Assembly (NCBI GenBank): GCA_023391275.1
Contig: JAEWBE010000120.1
Span: 1 to 5,422, forward strand
DNA from: Bacillota bacterium
GTDB taxonomy: Bacteria > Bacillota > Clostridia > Oscillospirales > Acutalibacteraceae
Length of the DNA stretch: 5,422 bases
Direction of reading: 5' to 3'
Position 1 is the first letter of the stretch; each line of letters starts with the position of its first letter. A program made the translations under genes and the position numbers. A model generated the notes under the pieces. That model was given only the letters and a program-made list of their open reading frames with translations. It made no database searches and was not told the DNA's origin. Positions 1-3,913 of the stretch are shown piece by piece.

Positions 1-149
1 ATATGGCAGGTATGAGCGGCAACGTCGCAGGTATGAGTGGCAATATGGCGGGTATGGGCGGCAATGTGGCAGGCATGGAAGGTAATATGGCAGGTATGGG
101 TGGCCACATGGCAGGTATGGGCAGCAACGTGTCCTCTGCAAGAAAGTAA
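1..149 (+). CDS. C-terminal end of a protein with Met/Gly-rich heptapeptide repeats (5' end outside window)
   Basis: The open frame enters from the left edge (codons in register with the ATG at 3-5) and stops at TAA 147-149. What is visible is 48 residues: six tandem heptapeptides of the form [M/V]-A-G-M-x-G-[N/H], then a short tail VSSARK. The variable fifth position is S, G or E. Codons vary between units (GGT/GGC, AAT/AAC, GCA/GCG) while the peptide stays constant, which suggests selection on the protein rather than a recent DNA expansion. A Rho-independent terminator follows 11 bases after the stop, so this is the true end of the gene. The function is unknown. Low-complexity Gly/Met tails occur on surface, spore-coat or metal-binding proteins, but nothing here selects among these. 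The overlapping frame beginning at 37 (Trp-rich) is a shadow of the repeat. Confidence 0.75.
   Translation, partial: MAGMSGNVAGMSGNMAGMGGNVAGMEGNMAGMGGHMAGMGSNVSSARK
3..128 (+). repeat. Six tandem 21-bp coding repeats (heptapeptide AGM-type)
   Basis: Units begin at 3, 24, 45, 66, 87 and 108, each exactly 21 bp, with a core like GCAGGTATG followed by a GGC/GGT-rich half and AAC/AAT/CAC. The first codon of each unit is ATG or GTC/GTG (M, V, M, V, M, M). The array probably continues to the left of the window. Most differences between units are synonymous. Confidence 0.85.
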
Positions 150-160
150 AGCAGGGTTTA

Positions 161-203
161 ACCAGTTCCTGGGGCCAGACGCGGCTCGGGAGCTGGTTTT
201 TTT
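161..203 (+). terminator. Rho-independent terminator of the heptad-repeat gene
   Basis: Arm 161-170 (ACCAGTTCCT) pairs with 188-197 (GGGAGCTGGT) with two or three G-T pairs, and is followed by a run of seven T at 197-203. It lies 11 bases after the stop codon at 147-149. Confidence 0.75.
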
Positions 204-280
204 GTTAGTAGCTGGATAGATAAATATAAACCAATTTACGATTAATTCTCAGATCAAAATTTATGTGACTAAAATGCGGA

Positions 281-291
281 TATAATATAAT
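281..291 (+). promoter_or_regulatory. Possible -10 region for the HPr-like gene
   Basis: Two overlapping TATAAT hexamers (281-286 and 286-291) sit 65-75 bases before the start codon at 356. No good -35 is seen at the right distance; the best is TTTATG at 260-265 with a short 15-base spacer. The region is AT-rich, so chance occurrence is possible. Confidence 0.35.
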
Positions 292-355
292 TAAATTATA
301 CTTAAAATGGCATTCAGGATAAAGTTGATACTGTTTAAGGTTAAAGGAGAACGCC

Positions 356-601
356 ATGAAAACGTTGTATCTGATTAAAAACCCAAAAGAGAATTTTTCA
401 ACAGTGGTTTCAATCTGTGCACACTTTCCGCAAAAAACAACGCTTACGGACGGTAAAAACTACGCTGTAGATGCGAAGTCGATCATTGGAACTGCATATG
501 CAGTCACAGAGTGGAAAACAGTGCGATTAGAAATAGAGGAAGAAATTCCTATCCTTGAATTAATGCTTAAACAAAAGGATTTAGTTGAAGAAATCTTTTG
601 A
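356..601 (+). CDS. HPr-like protein without the phosphorylatable histidine motif (81 aa)
   Basis: Length (81 residues) and the central motif DAKSIIG (residues 39-45) match HPr, the small phosphocarrier of the sugar phosphotransferase system, where the equivalent Ser-46 region reads KSIMG and is the site of HPr kinase. S42 here aligns with that serine. The other HPr hallmark, the active-site loop with His-15 (GLHARPA-like), is absent: the corresponding stretch around residues 10-20 contains no histidine, and the only His (H23) is not in such a context. This therefore cannot be an ordinary phosphocarrier; a regulatory or Crh-like paralogue is an inference (Crh also lacks His-15). The start at ATG 356 is supported by AAAGGAGA at 343-350. 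It is monocistronic, with a strong terminator at 643-676. The family assignment rests on fold-level motifs read by eye. Confidence 0.7.
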   Translation: MKTLYLIKNPKENFSTVVSICAHFPQKTTLTDGKNYAVDAKSIIGTAYAVTEWKTVRLEIEEEIPILELMLKQKDLVEEIF

Positions 602-642
602 AATATCCGATATTTTACTTCTTTGCTGATAAACAAAAGTGT

Positions 643-676
643 GCCCGCCGATGATTAAACCGGTGGGCTCTTTTTT
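643..676 (+). terminator. Rho-independent terminator of the HPr-like gene
   Basis: GCCCGCCG (643-650) pairs with CGGTGGGC (661-668), including one G-T pair, around a 10-base loop, and is followed by TCTTTTTT (669-676). It begins 41 bases after the stop codon. Confidence 0.88.
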
Positions 677-789
677 CTTCGATGATATATAATCCGATAT
701 CGGTACGGTAAAACCGAATGTGATTCTGAAGATTTATATTAGAATTGGTTAAAGGATTATACCTGCCGGCAATCGTAACAAAAGGAATA
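677..789. other. Intergenic stretch with a short palindrome, no gene seen
   Basis: No frame with a ribosome binding site is found on either strand. The only structures are the perfect 10-bp palindrome CCGATATCGG at 694-703 and an adjacent small hairpin CGGT-AAA-ACCG ending at 715. No function is assigned. Confidence 0.4.
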
Positions 790-813
790 GCGCTCCGTAG
801 GAAAACGGAGCGC
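790..813 (-). terminator. Hairpin downstream of the charged small gene, probable terminator
   Basis: Perfect 9-bp stem GCGCTCCGT (790-798) / ACGGAGCGC (805-813) with a 6-base loop. It lies about 36 bases beyond the stop of the minus-strand gene ending at 849. In that direction the stem is followed by TATTCCTTTT, an imperfect T tract. On the plus strand there is no T tract. Confidence 0.55.
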
Positions 814-848
814 CAGCAATGCACCATGAGAGAGATCAATTATTTTAT

Positions 849-1106
849 TTAGTAAACTTTTGAGCGGATGCACAAAAGCCGATCAATAATATCATCAAGT
901 AAACGCAGATCCTGATTATTTAAATCATCCAACAGAGAAAGAATCCGTTTAAGAGCTTTTGCGCTTTCTTTATCGCAATGATCTTCTTTTTTATCTTCGC
1001 ACTCATCCTCTTTTTTGTTTTCCCATTTGTCTTCTTTTTTTTCGTCCTTTTCATATTCTACATTTTCATAGCATTTATTTTCATTTGAATAACGATATAA
1101 ACCCAT
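849..1106 (-). CDS. Small highly charged Lys/Glu/Asp-rich protein, unknown function (85 aa)
   Basis: The start ATG (1106-1104) is preceded by a near-perfect Shine-Dalgarno AAGGAGGTGA (1122-1113) and by a good promoter (1167-1139), so expression is credible. Residues 1-18 are Tyr/Asn-rich, 19-47 are almost entirely K, E and D with KKED appearing three times (residues 23-26, 31-34, 39-42), and 48-85 form a likely amphipathic helix in which LLDD occurs twice, 11 residues apart (58-61 and 69-72). Cysteines sit at 12, 36, 44 and 79. There is no signal peptide or membrane segment. I do not recognise a family. The layout, a charged linker plus a Leu/Asp helix, suggests a cytoplasmic protein-interaction role or a spore-associated small protein, but this is inference. 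It is monocistronic. Confidence 0.75.
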   Translation of the reverse strand: MGLYRYSNENKCYENVEYEKDEKKEDKWENKKEDECEDKKEDHCDKESAKALKRILSLLDDLNNQDLRLLDDIIDRLLCIRSKVY

Positions 1107-1112
1107 CTTGTG

Positions 1113-1122
1113 TCACCTCCTT
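1113..1122 (-). promoter_or_regulatory. Strong ribosome binding site of the charged small gene
   Basis: On the minus strand it reads AAGGAGGTGA, fully complementary to the 16S rRNA tail, with six bases between it and the ATG at 1106. It fixes the start of the 85-residue protein. Confidence 0.85.
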
Positions 1123-1138
1123 ATTGAGGGGATAGTAT

Positions 1139-1167
1139 ATATTATGTGATTAATAATGACTTGTCAA
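1139..1167 (-). promoter_or_regulatory. Sigma-A-type promoter for the charged small gene
   Basis: On the minus strand, a perfect TTGACA -35 (1167-1162) is followed by a 17-base spacer and TAATAT as -10 (1144-1139). Transcription would start near 1132, giving a leader of about 25 bases that ends in the strong ribosome binding site. Confidence 0.72.
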
Positions 1168-1319
1168 TATGTTTGTTTGGAATGCCCAGGATACAATAAA
1201 CGTATCATCCGCATGCAGAAATGTTGCTTCCGGGGATAAAAGCTTAACCGCTTGCGAATATAATCAGATCAGTAATTGGAAAATAATATGGATAAGGGCA
1301 GGTTTGCGGGCAGTACAGC
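1168..1319. other. Intergenic stretch, nothing recognised
   Basis: This separates the charged-protein promoter from the terminator of the transporter gene. One frame on the plus strand is open (1169-1366), but it has no ribosome binding site and runs through the perfect terminator hairpin, so it is not treated as a gene. A TATAAT occurs at 1259-1264 without a -35. A small RNA ending at the hairpin's plus-strand T run cannot be excluded. Confidence 0.35.
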
Positions 1320-1354
1320 AAGGCGCTCACCTCCATTGCGGAGGTGAGCGCCTT
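1320..1354 (-). terminator. Perfect 15-bp hairpin ending the YdcZ-family gene
   Basis: Arms 1320-1334 and 1340-1354 are exact reverse complements around a 5-base loop (ATTGC), with GC-rich AGGCGCTCACCTCC as the core. It starts 18 bases past the stop of the minus-strand transporter gene. The T run is better on the plus side (TTTT at 1353-1356) than on the minus side (TTGCTGT), so the hairpin may act in both directions. No plus-strand gene is seen that would need it. Confidence 0.7.
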
Positions 1355-1372
1355 TTATCGTTCTAAAAGCCT

Positions 1373-1804
1373 TTAACCTTTCCATTTAAACAGCAGAACT
1401 CCGCCGACCATCAAGGCGATACCACCGAATTTTTGCCAGCAAAAGGGAATTCGCTCAGAGTCAAAGATCCCGAAGGCATCAATGAGCGCGGCTACCAAAA
1501 GCTGTGAGATCAGGATAATGGAGATGGCCACCGTGGGCCCCTGCCTTTTAATAGCCAGCATAACGGTGACAGTAATGACGATGCCCAGTACGCCGCCCAG
1601 TAAATAAATTTTATTTGTATCATACAGTGCCCCAAAGTTCCCCTTGCCCAGAAACAACATGGCAATAACAGACAGTGTAAATGCCACGCCCTGCACCAGC
1701 ACATTTGATTCATATAGCCCGATGCGGTCGCCAAGACGGGTGTTCATAACTCCCTGAACACTCATGGCCGCACCTGCCAGTATACTAAAAAGAATACCCA
1801 GCAA
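1373..1804 (-). CDS. DMT-superfamily membrane protein, YdcZ/DUF606 family (143 aa from TTG)
   Basis: This is a hydrophobic protein with five predicted membrane helices. Numbered from the TTG start these lie at about 1-20, 35-55, 65-85, 91-112 and 123-141. The first helix carries SVQGVMNTRLG, the signature N-terminal motif of the YdcZ/DUF606 branch of drug/metabolite transporters, followed later by QGPTVAISII. YdcZ proteins are short, single-domain inner-membrane transporters of about 140-150 residues, usually of unknown substrate. Longer starts exist in frame, ATG 1861 and ATG 1834, but neither has a good ribosome binding site. TTG at 1804 has AGGGAGGT at 1819-1812 with ideal spacing, and gives the normal family length with helix 1 at the very N-terminus. 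The extra 19 residues of the longest form are polar and unlike the family. The terminator hairpin follows at 1354-1320. Family confidence is high; substrate is unknown. Confidence 0.85.
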   Translation of the reverse strand: MLGILFSILAGAAMSVQGVMNTRLGDRIGLYESNVLVQGVAFTLSVIAMLFLGKGNFGALYDTNKIYLLGGVLGIVITVTVMLAIKRQGPTVAISIILISQLLVAALIDAFGIFDSERIPFCWQKFGGIALMVGGVLLFKWKG

Positions 1805-1811
1805 ACGGAAT

Positions 1812-1819
1812 ACCTCCCT
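1812..1819 (-). promoter_or_regulatory. Ribosome binding site that favours a TTG start for the YdcZ-family gene
   Basis: The minus strand reads AGGGAGGT, with GGAGG eight bases ahead of TTG at 1804-1802. It lies inside the frame if either upstream ATG (1861 or 1834) were used. The upstream ATGs have at best GGAAAG four bases before 1834. Confidence 0.65.
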
Positions 1820-1861
1820 GCGATCATTTGACATTAGTCTTTCCAGAAAGTGGCGCAGCAT

Positions 1862-2133
1862 ACCAGATCAACAGACGAAGAAAAGTGGTTAGCCGTTGCC
1901 ATTCGTGCAATAATGATTCTGATCTCTCCCAAAACGGCACTGCGGCACAAAATGAGGGATGCAAATAAGGGAACCTCCTGCCGGCCTGTCTTGTGCCGGC
2001 AAGAATTTTTCAGCTTCCGATTGCTGACCGCCGCATGAATAAATTTTTTAAATTTATTACCCAACACCATAAATTTATTAAAATTCATCGAATAGTTTAT
2101 TGTACATAGAAATCATCAAGAGGGGCATATCTA
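1862..2133. other. Stretch with no confident gene; hairpin and AT-rich inverted repeat
   Basis: Three frames are open here (minus 1834-2088, plus 1850-2038, and minus 1824-1964 from a TTG), none recognisable as protein. The minus 1824-1964 frame has AGGAGG at 1979-1974, nine bases before its TTG, and would encode 46 residues just ahead of the YdcZ-family gene; it is not accepted as a gene. AATAAATTT-TTT-AAATTTATT at 2038-2058 is a perfect 9-bp inverted repeat, and AAATTTATT recurs at 2071-2079. The stretch may be a leader for the transporter or a decayed gene. Confidence 0.4.
1979..2010 (+). terminator. Hairpin followed by a T run, possible terminator of unknown transcript
   Basis: TGCCGGC (1979-1985) and GCCGGCA (1995-2001) form a 7-bp stem with a 9-base loop. 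TTTTT follows at 2006-2010, displaced four bases from the stem. No plus-strand gene is supported upstream, and on the minus strand the stem directly abuts AGGAGG, so the structure could instead affect translation there. Confidence 0.35.
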
Positions 2134-2319
2134 ATGGCGAAAAGTGATTGGGTGAATCAAATTAATGCGTGGCCTGTTGGCTCTGCAAAATTGGTTTTCA
2201 GTATGAAAGAAATCCCCAAACCCAGAAAATTCATCGGGTCATTGGGGGGCTATCATTTTTATAAAACGAGGCACGGCGAATACGCGATGGCGGCGGAACA
2301 ATGTTTCTGTAAAAATTAA
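2134..2319 (+). CDS. Small hypothetical protein (61 aa)
   Basis: ATG at 2134 is preceded by GAGGGG (2120-2125), a moderate ribosome binding site with eight-base spacing, and the frame ends at TAA 2317-2319. A clear terminator follows 13 bases on, which supports a real transcript. The protein is basic and soluble, with no membrane segment or signal peptide. The second half (GGYHFYKTRHGEYAMAA, residues 38-54) is rich in aromatic and charged residues in a pattern typical of folded protein, and two cysteines lie near the end (C57, C59). I do not recognise a family. No convincing promoter was found in the AT-rich stretch upstream. The opposite-strand frame 2316-2582 is a shadow crossing into the next gene. 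Confidence 0.55.
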   Translation: MAKSDWVNQINAWPVGSAKLVFSMKEIPKPRKFIGSLGGYHFYKTRHGEYAMAAEQCFCKN

Positions 2320-2332
2320 AATCTGCGTGAGG

Positions 2333-2373
2333 AATCCCCTGCCTGTCCCCAATGAGCCGGCGGGAGATTTTTT
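2333..2373 (+). terminator. Rho-independent terminator of the 61-residue gene
   Basis: AATCCCCTGCC (2333-2343) pairs with GGCGGGAGATT (2359-2369) with one C-A mismatch and one G-T pair, followed by six T at 2368-2373. Confidence 0.72.
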
Positions 2374-2448
2374 ATTACAAGTGCTCCGCCATTGTAGAAT
2401 AATCGTTTGATGCAATTATGTATATTCGGAACAGAAGGGGGTGATAAA

Positions 2449-2703
2449 ATGAAGTCAACCGGGACAGTCAGGAAAACCGACGAATTAGGTCGAATAGTGA
2501 TTCCCAAAGAGCTCCGAACAGCCCTTAACATAAATGAAAATGATCCGTTGGAGATTTTTGTTGATGACGATGGTAGAATCATTCTAAAAAAATTTCAGCC
2601 TGCATGTGTTTTCTGCAACAGTATTCAAGGGATTACCGTCTTCAAAAACCATAACGTCTGCCGCGAATGTATGAAAAAAATCGCGGCCAGACTGGAAGAA
2701 TAA
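2449..2703 (+). CDS. AbrB/SpoVT-family transition-state regulator with zinc-knuckle-like tail (84 aa)
   Basis: The N-terminal 50 residues are a classic swapped-hairpin AbrB DNA-binding domain: MKSTG start, VRKTDELGRIVIPKELR (7-23), then LEIFVDDDGRIILKKF (34-49). AbrB proteins dimerise through this domain and repress or tune stationary-phase, competence, sporulation and antibiotic genes. The C-terminal part carries two CxxC pairs, C53/C56 and C71/C74, separated by 14 residues, a layout expected to bind one zinc. It is common in clostridial AbrB-like proteins and absent from Bacillus AbrB. The start is ATG 2449, because AAGGGGGTGA (2435-2444) sits just before it and the family begins MKSTG; the upstream in-frame ATG at 2407 is not used. 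The gene is monocistronic with its own terminator. No strong promoter is visible, only weak TTGTAG (2392) and TATGTATATT (2417-2426). Its targets are unknown. Confidence 0.93.
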   Translation: MKSTGTVRKTDELGRIVIPKELRTALNINENDPLEIFVDDDGRIILKKFQPACVFCNSIQGITVFKNHNVCRECMKKIAARLEE

Positions 2704-2715
2704 GCGAATATTCAG

Positions 2716-2744
2716 ACAAAGCCGCCATTAAGGCGGCTTTGTTT
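2716..2744 (+). terminator. Terminator of the AbrB-family gene, probably bidirectional
   Basis: Arm ACAAAGCCGCC (2716-2726) pairs perfectly with GGCGGCTTTGT (2732-2742) around ATTAA, followed by TTTATGTTT. The A-rich 5' side gives a T tract on the minus strand too (CTTTGTCTG), so it can also end the convergent small gene whose stop is at 2789. Confidence 0.88.
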
Positions 2745-2788
2745 ATGTTTGCTTAATAATTTTATTCCCCGGTTACACAGTTTCCCAA

Positions 2789-2941
2789 TTACTTTTCGGC
2801 GATGAAGTCAGCAGGAAAATCGTCCGATTCGCCGGACAAAAGATAGGGAAGAACGTCCTCATAGGATTTTCCGGTCTGACTGATTTGTTCCGCAGATTGG
2901 CTTTTCTGATTTTGATTTAATTGCTGTTTATCATCTGTCAT
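2789..2941 (-). CDS. Small acidic, Gln-rich protein (50 aa)
   Basis: This short gene has ATG at 2941-2939, a Shine-Dalgarno AAGGAGTG at 2955-2948 with nine-base spacing, and stop TAA at 2791-2789. Residues 2-23 are polar and strongly Gln/Asn/Ser-rich (likely disordered). Residues 26-50 are acidic and more structured: SYEDVLPYLLSGE then DDFPADFIAEK. There are no cysteines, signal peptide or membrane helix. I do not recognise a family. It is monocistronic and convergent with the AbrB-family gene, sharing the terminator at 2742-2716. A GTGACA-16-TATAAA promoter-like pair lies just upstream on the minus strand, but its start point would fall almost on the ribosome binding site, so it is doubtful. 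The quality of the ribosome binding site and the biased composition make a real gene likely. Confidence 0.65.
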   Translation of the reverse strand: MTDDKQQLNQNQKSQSAEQISQTGKSYEDVLPYLLSGESDDFPADFIAEK

Positions 2942-2955
2942 GTAATACACTCCTT

Positions 2956-3184
2956 GCTTTATAACTCTTCGGTATATTGTGTCACATTCAGATATTTTTT
3001 ATTCCGGGCATTATACATTAATATGCCATACTTCATTCCGGCAAATAACGCGTCATCTCTTTCATTACAGGGGATATGTAATCTTTACGGTGAATTGTAA
3101 TCCGGCTGGCGTGTGGTGTCGCTCTTCAAGTCTGATACATATACTGAGGACAAAGTACCGGCACTGCCGATCTTCGGGATAAGG
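2956..3184. other. Intergenic stretch ahead of the phage-type gene, no gene seen
   Basis: Frames open here on both strands have no ribosome binding site and no protein-like composition. Small inverted repeats are present, for example GGCAT/ATGCC at about 3007-3028, and GTACC/GGTAC flanking a GGCACTGCC segment at about 3157-3187. The palindrome next to the phage-type gene is listed separately. Confidence 0.4.
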
Positions 3185-3198
3185 TACAACATGTTGTA
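3185..3198. promoter_or_regulatory. Perfect 14-bp palindrome upstream of the phage-type gene (possible operator)
   Basis: TACAACATGTTGTA is its own reverse complement over all 14 bases. It lies 26 bases before the start codon at 3225, in the position of a repressor operator. It does not match the Gram-positive LexA box (GAAC-N4-GTTC). No clear -35/-10 pair was identified around it. Confidence 0.4.
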
Positions 3199-3224
3199 TT
3201 TGAAATGGAGTAGGAGATGAATGA

Positions 3225-3554
3225 ATGCAGGATTGGACAAAAGCTGTCATATCCTCCATTGTAGCGGCTGTAATGGGGGTATTGACAGCAGCTGTAAAGC
3301 ACCTGTACAGCAAGCAGAAAGCACAGGCGGCGCGGCAGGATGCGGTCGAAGAAGGTGTAAAAGCTCTTCTTCATGACCGCATCTACCAGGGTTATGCTGA
3401 CTGCCTTAAAAAAGGCTACGCCAGCGTGGAGGACATTGAGAACCTTGAGTATCTTTACCAGCCTTATCATGCGCTGGGCGGAAACAGTACGGGAACCGAA
3501 CTGTTCGAGCGTGTAAAAAAAATGCCGGTTGAACCGGCTCAAAAAAACGGTTAA
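3225..3554 (+). CDS. Phage-type small membrane-anchored protein, holin-region family (109 aa)
   Basis: There is an N-terminal membrane helix at about residues 8-27 (AVISSIVAAVMGVLTAAVKH), then a basic/Ala-rich linker (28-40). The cytoplasmic domain reads GVKALLHDRIYQGY (44-57), KKGYAS (62-67), YQPYHALGGNSTG (78-90) and KKMPVEP (98-104). This order (ALLxxRI, then KGY, a Y-x-x-YHALGGN block and a short MPxEP end) is one I know from small proteins of clostridial prophages, usually encoded near the holin and endolysin; their exact role is not established. Here there is no adjacent endolysin or tail gene, so it looks like a phage remnant or a co-opted gene. The start ATG 3225 is chosen from three staggered ATGs because GGAGTAGGAG (3207-3216) precedes it and only this frame is open. 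The palindrome at 3185-3198 may regulate it. Confidence 0.78.
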   Translation: MQDWTKAVISSIVAAVMGVLTAAVKHLYSKQKAQAARQDAVEEGVKALLHDRIYQGYADCLKKGYASVEDIENLEYLYQPYHALGGNSTGTELFERVKKMPVEPAQKNG

Positions 3555-3755
3555 TACAGCGGACATTGTGGTAACGCAGGGCGGCATGCTGACGACCGGT
3601 GCTTTCCGGCGGATATAGCTCAGCAGGCTGCAGTAGTGACAGTTGATACAAACACGGCGGCCAATCTACCTGAGAAAACGAAATATATAGATACTATGGA
3701 AGCCTTCTCATCCTGGTTGAGAAGGCTTCTTGATTATTTAGAAGAAATATGATAT
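3555..3755 (+). pseudogene. Open frame continuing past the stop of the phage-type gene, possible gene remnant
   Basis: After TAA at 3552-3554 the same frame stays open for 66 codons, through the hairpin at 3699-3729, to TGA at about 3753. The later part (residues like AQQAAVVTVDTNTAANLPEKT) looks coding, but it has no start codon with a ribosome binding site. In the +1 frame a second short stretch is open, DIVVTQGGMLTTGAF, directly after the run of seven A near 3541-3547. Together these suggest a decayed coding segment broken by frameshifts, or a former C-terminal extension. The evidence is composition only, so confidence is low. Confidence 0.25.
3699..3730 (+). terminator. Hairpin with AGCCTTCTCA/TGAGAAGGCT arms after the phage-type gene
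   Basis: Perfect 12-bp stem GAAGCCTTCTCA (3699-3710) / TGAGAAGGCTTC (3718-3729) with a 7-base loop. It is followed by TTGATTATTT, a poor T tract. It is 145 bases downstream of the gene's stop and is the first strong hairpin there. The inner 10-base arms are identical to those of the hairpin at 4999-5033. Confidence 0.6.
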
Positions 3756-3853
3756 TAATTCGCCTGCAATTTATTATTTTACCAAATCGTCAGGTAAGTG
3801 AAAAGCACAGCGGTTAAAGGAATTTCAGAGCATAGCATTTCTGTTTTAAAGTA
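3756..3853. other. AT-rich intergenic stretch upstream of the Tad-like gene promoter
   Basis: No gene-like frame, ribosome binding site or clear secondary structure is seen. It leads directly into the promoter at 3854-3881. Confidence 0.4.
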
Positions 3854-3881
3854 TTTACAAATTTTTACAATGGAGTATAAT
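3854..3881 (+). promoter_or_regulatory. Sigma-A-type promoter for the Tad-like gene
   Basis: TTTACA (3854-3859), a 16-base spacer and a perfect TATAAT (3876-3881). Transcription would start near 3888, leaving a short leader of about 26 bases with GGGAGG at 3901-3906, seven bases before the ATG at 3914. Confidence 0.78.
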
Positions 3882-3913
3882 ACTTATAGGTACTTTGCAA
3901 GGGAGGAATTTAC

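Noticed and set aside
37..219. Open frame of 60 residues, Trp-rich
   Set aside because: It is the +1 shadow of the heptad-repeat gene and runs through that gene's terminator. The periodic W and A/V pattern is produced by the 21-bp repeat.
615..839. Minus-strand open frame of 74 residues
   Set aside because: It crosses the terminator of the HPr-like gene and the hairpin at 790-813, and has no ribosome binding site.
1169..1366. Plus-strand open frame of 65 residues
   Set aside because: It has no ribosome binding site, and its end is the perfect 15-bp terminator hairpin. The composition is not protein-like.
1850..2038. Plus-strand frame of 62 residues
   Set aside because: No Shine-Dalgarno, it overlaps a hairpin with a T run in its second half, and it resembles no family.
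1834..2088. Minus-strand frame ending TAATG at the second ATG of the YdcZ-family gene, suggesting coupling
   Set aside because: There is no ribosome binding site at its start, the first third is AT-rich low complexity, and the transporter more likely starts at TTG 1804, so the overlap loses meaning.
2407..2448. N-terminal extension of the AbrB-family gene from ATG 2407
   Set aside because: The family starts MKSTG, and AAGGGGGTGA lies immediately before ATG 2449. The extension covers the ribosome binding site.
3523..3547. GCCGGTT-G-AACCGGC palindrome between A runs, which looks like a bidirectional terminator
   Set aside because: It lies inside the last codons of the phage-type gene (residues MPVEPAQK), where family conservation explains the sequence. 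No minus-strand gene needs it.
3126..3651. Minus-strand frames opposite the phage-type gene (up to 153 residues)
   Set aside because: They are Ser/Cys/Arg-rich antisense shadows with no ribosome binding site, while the plus strand encodes a recognisable protein.
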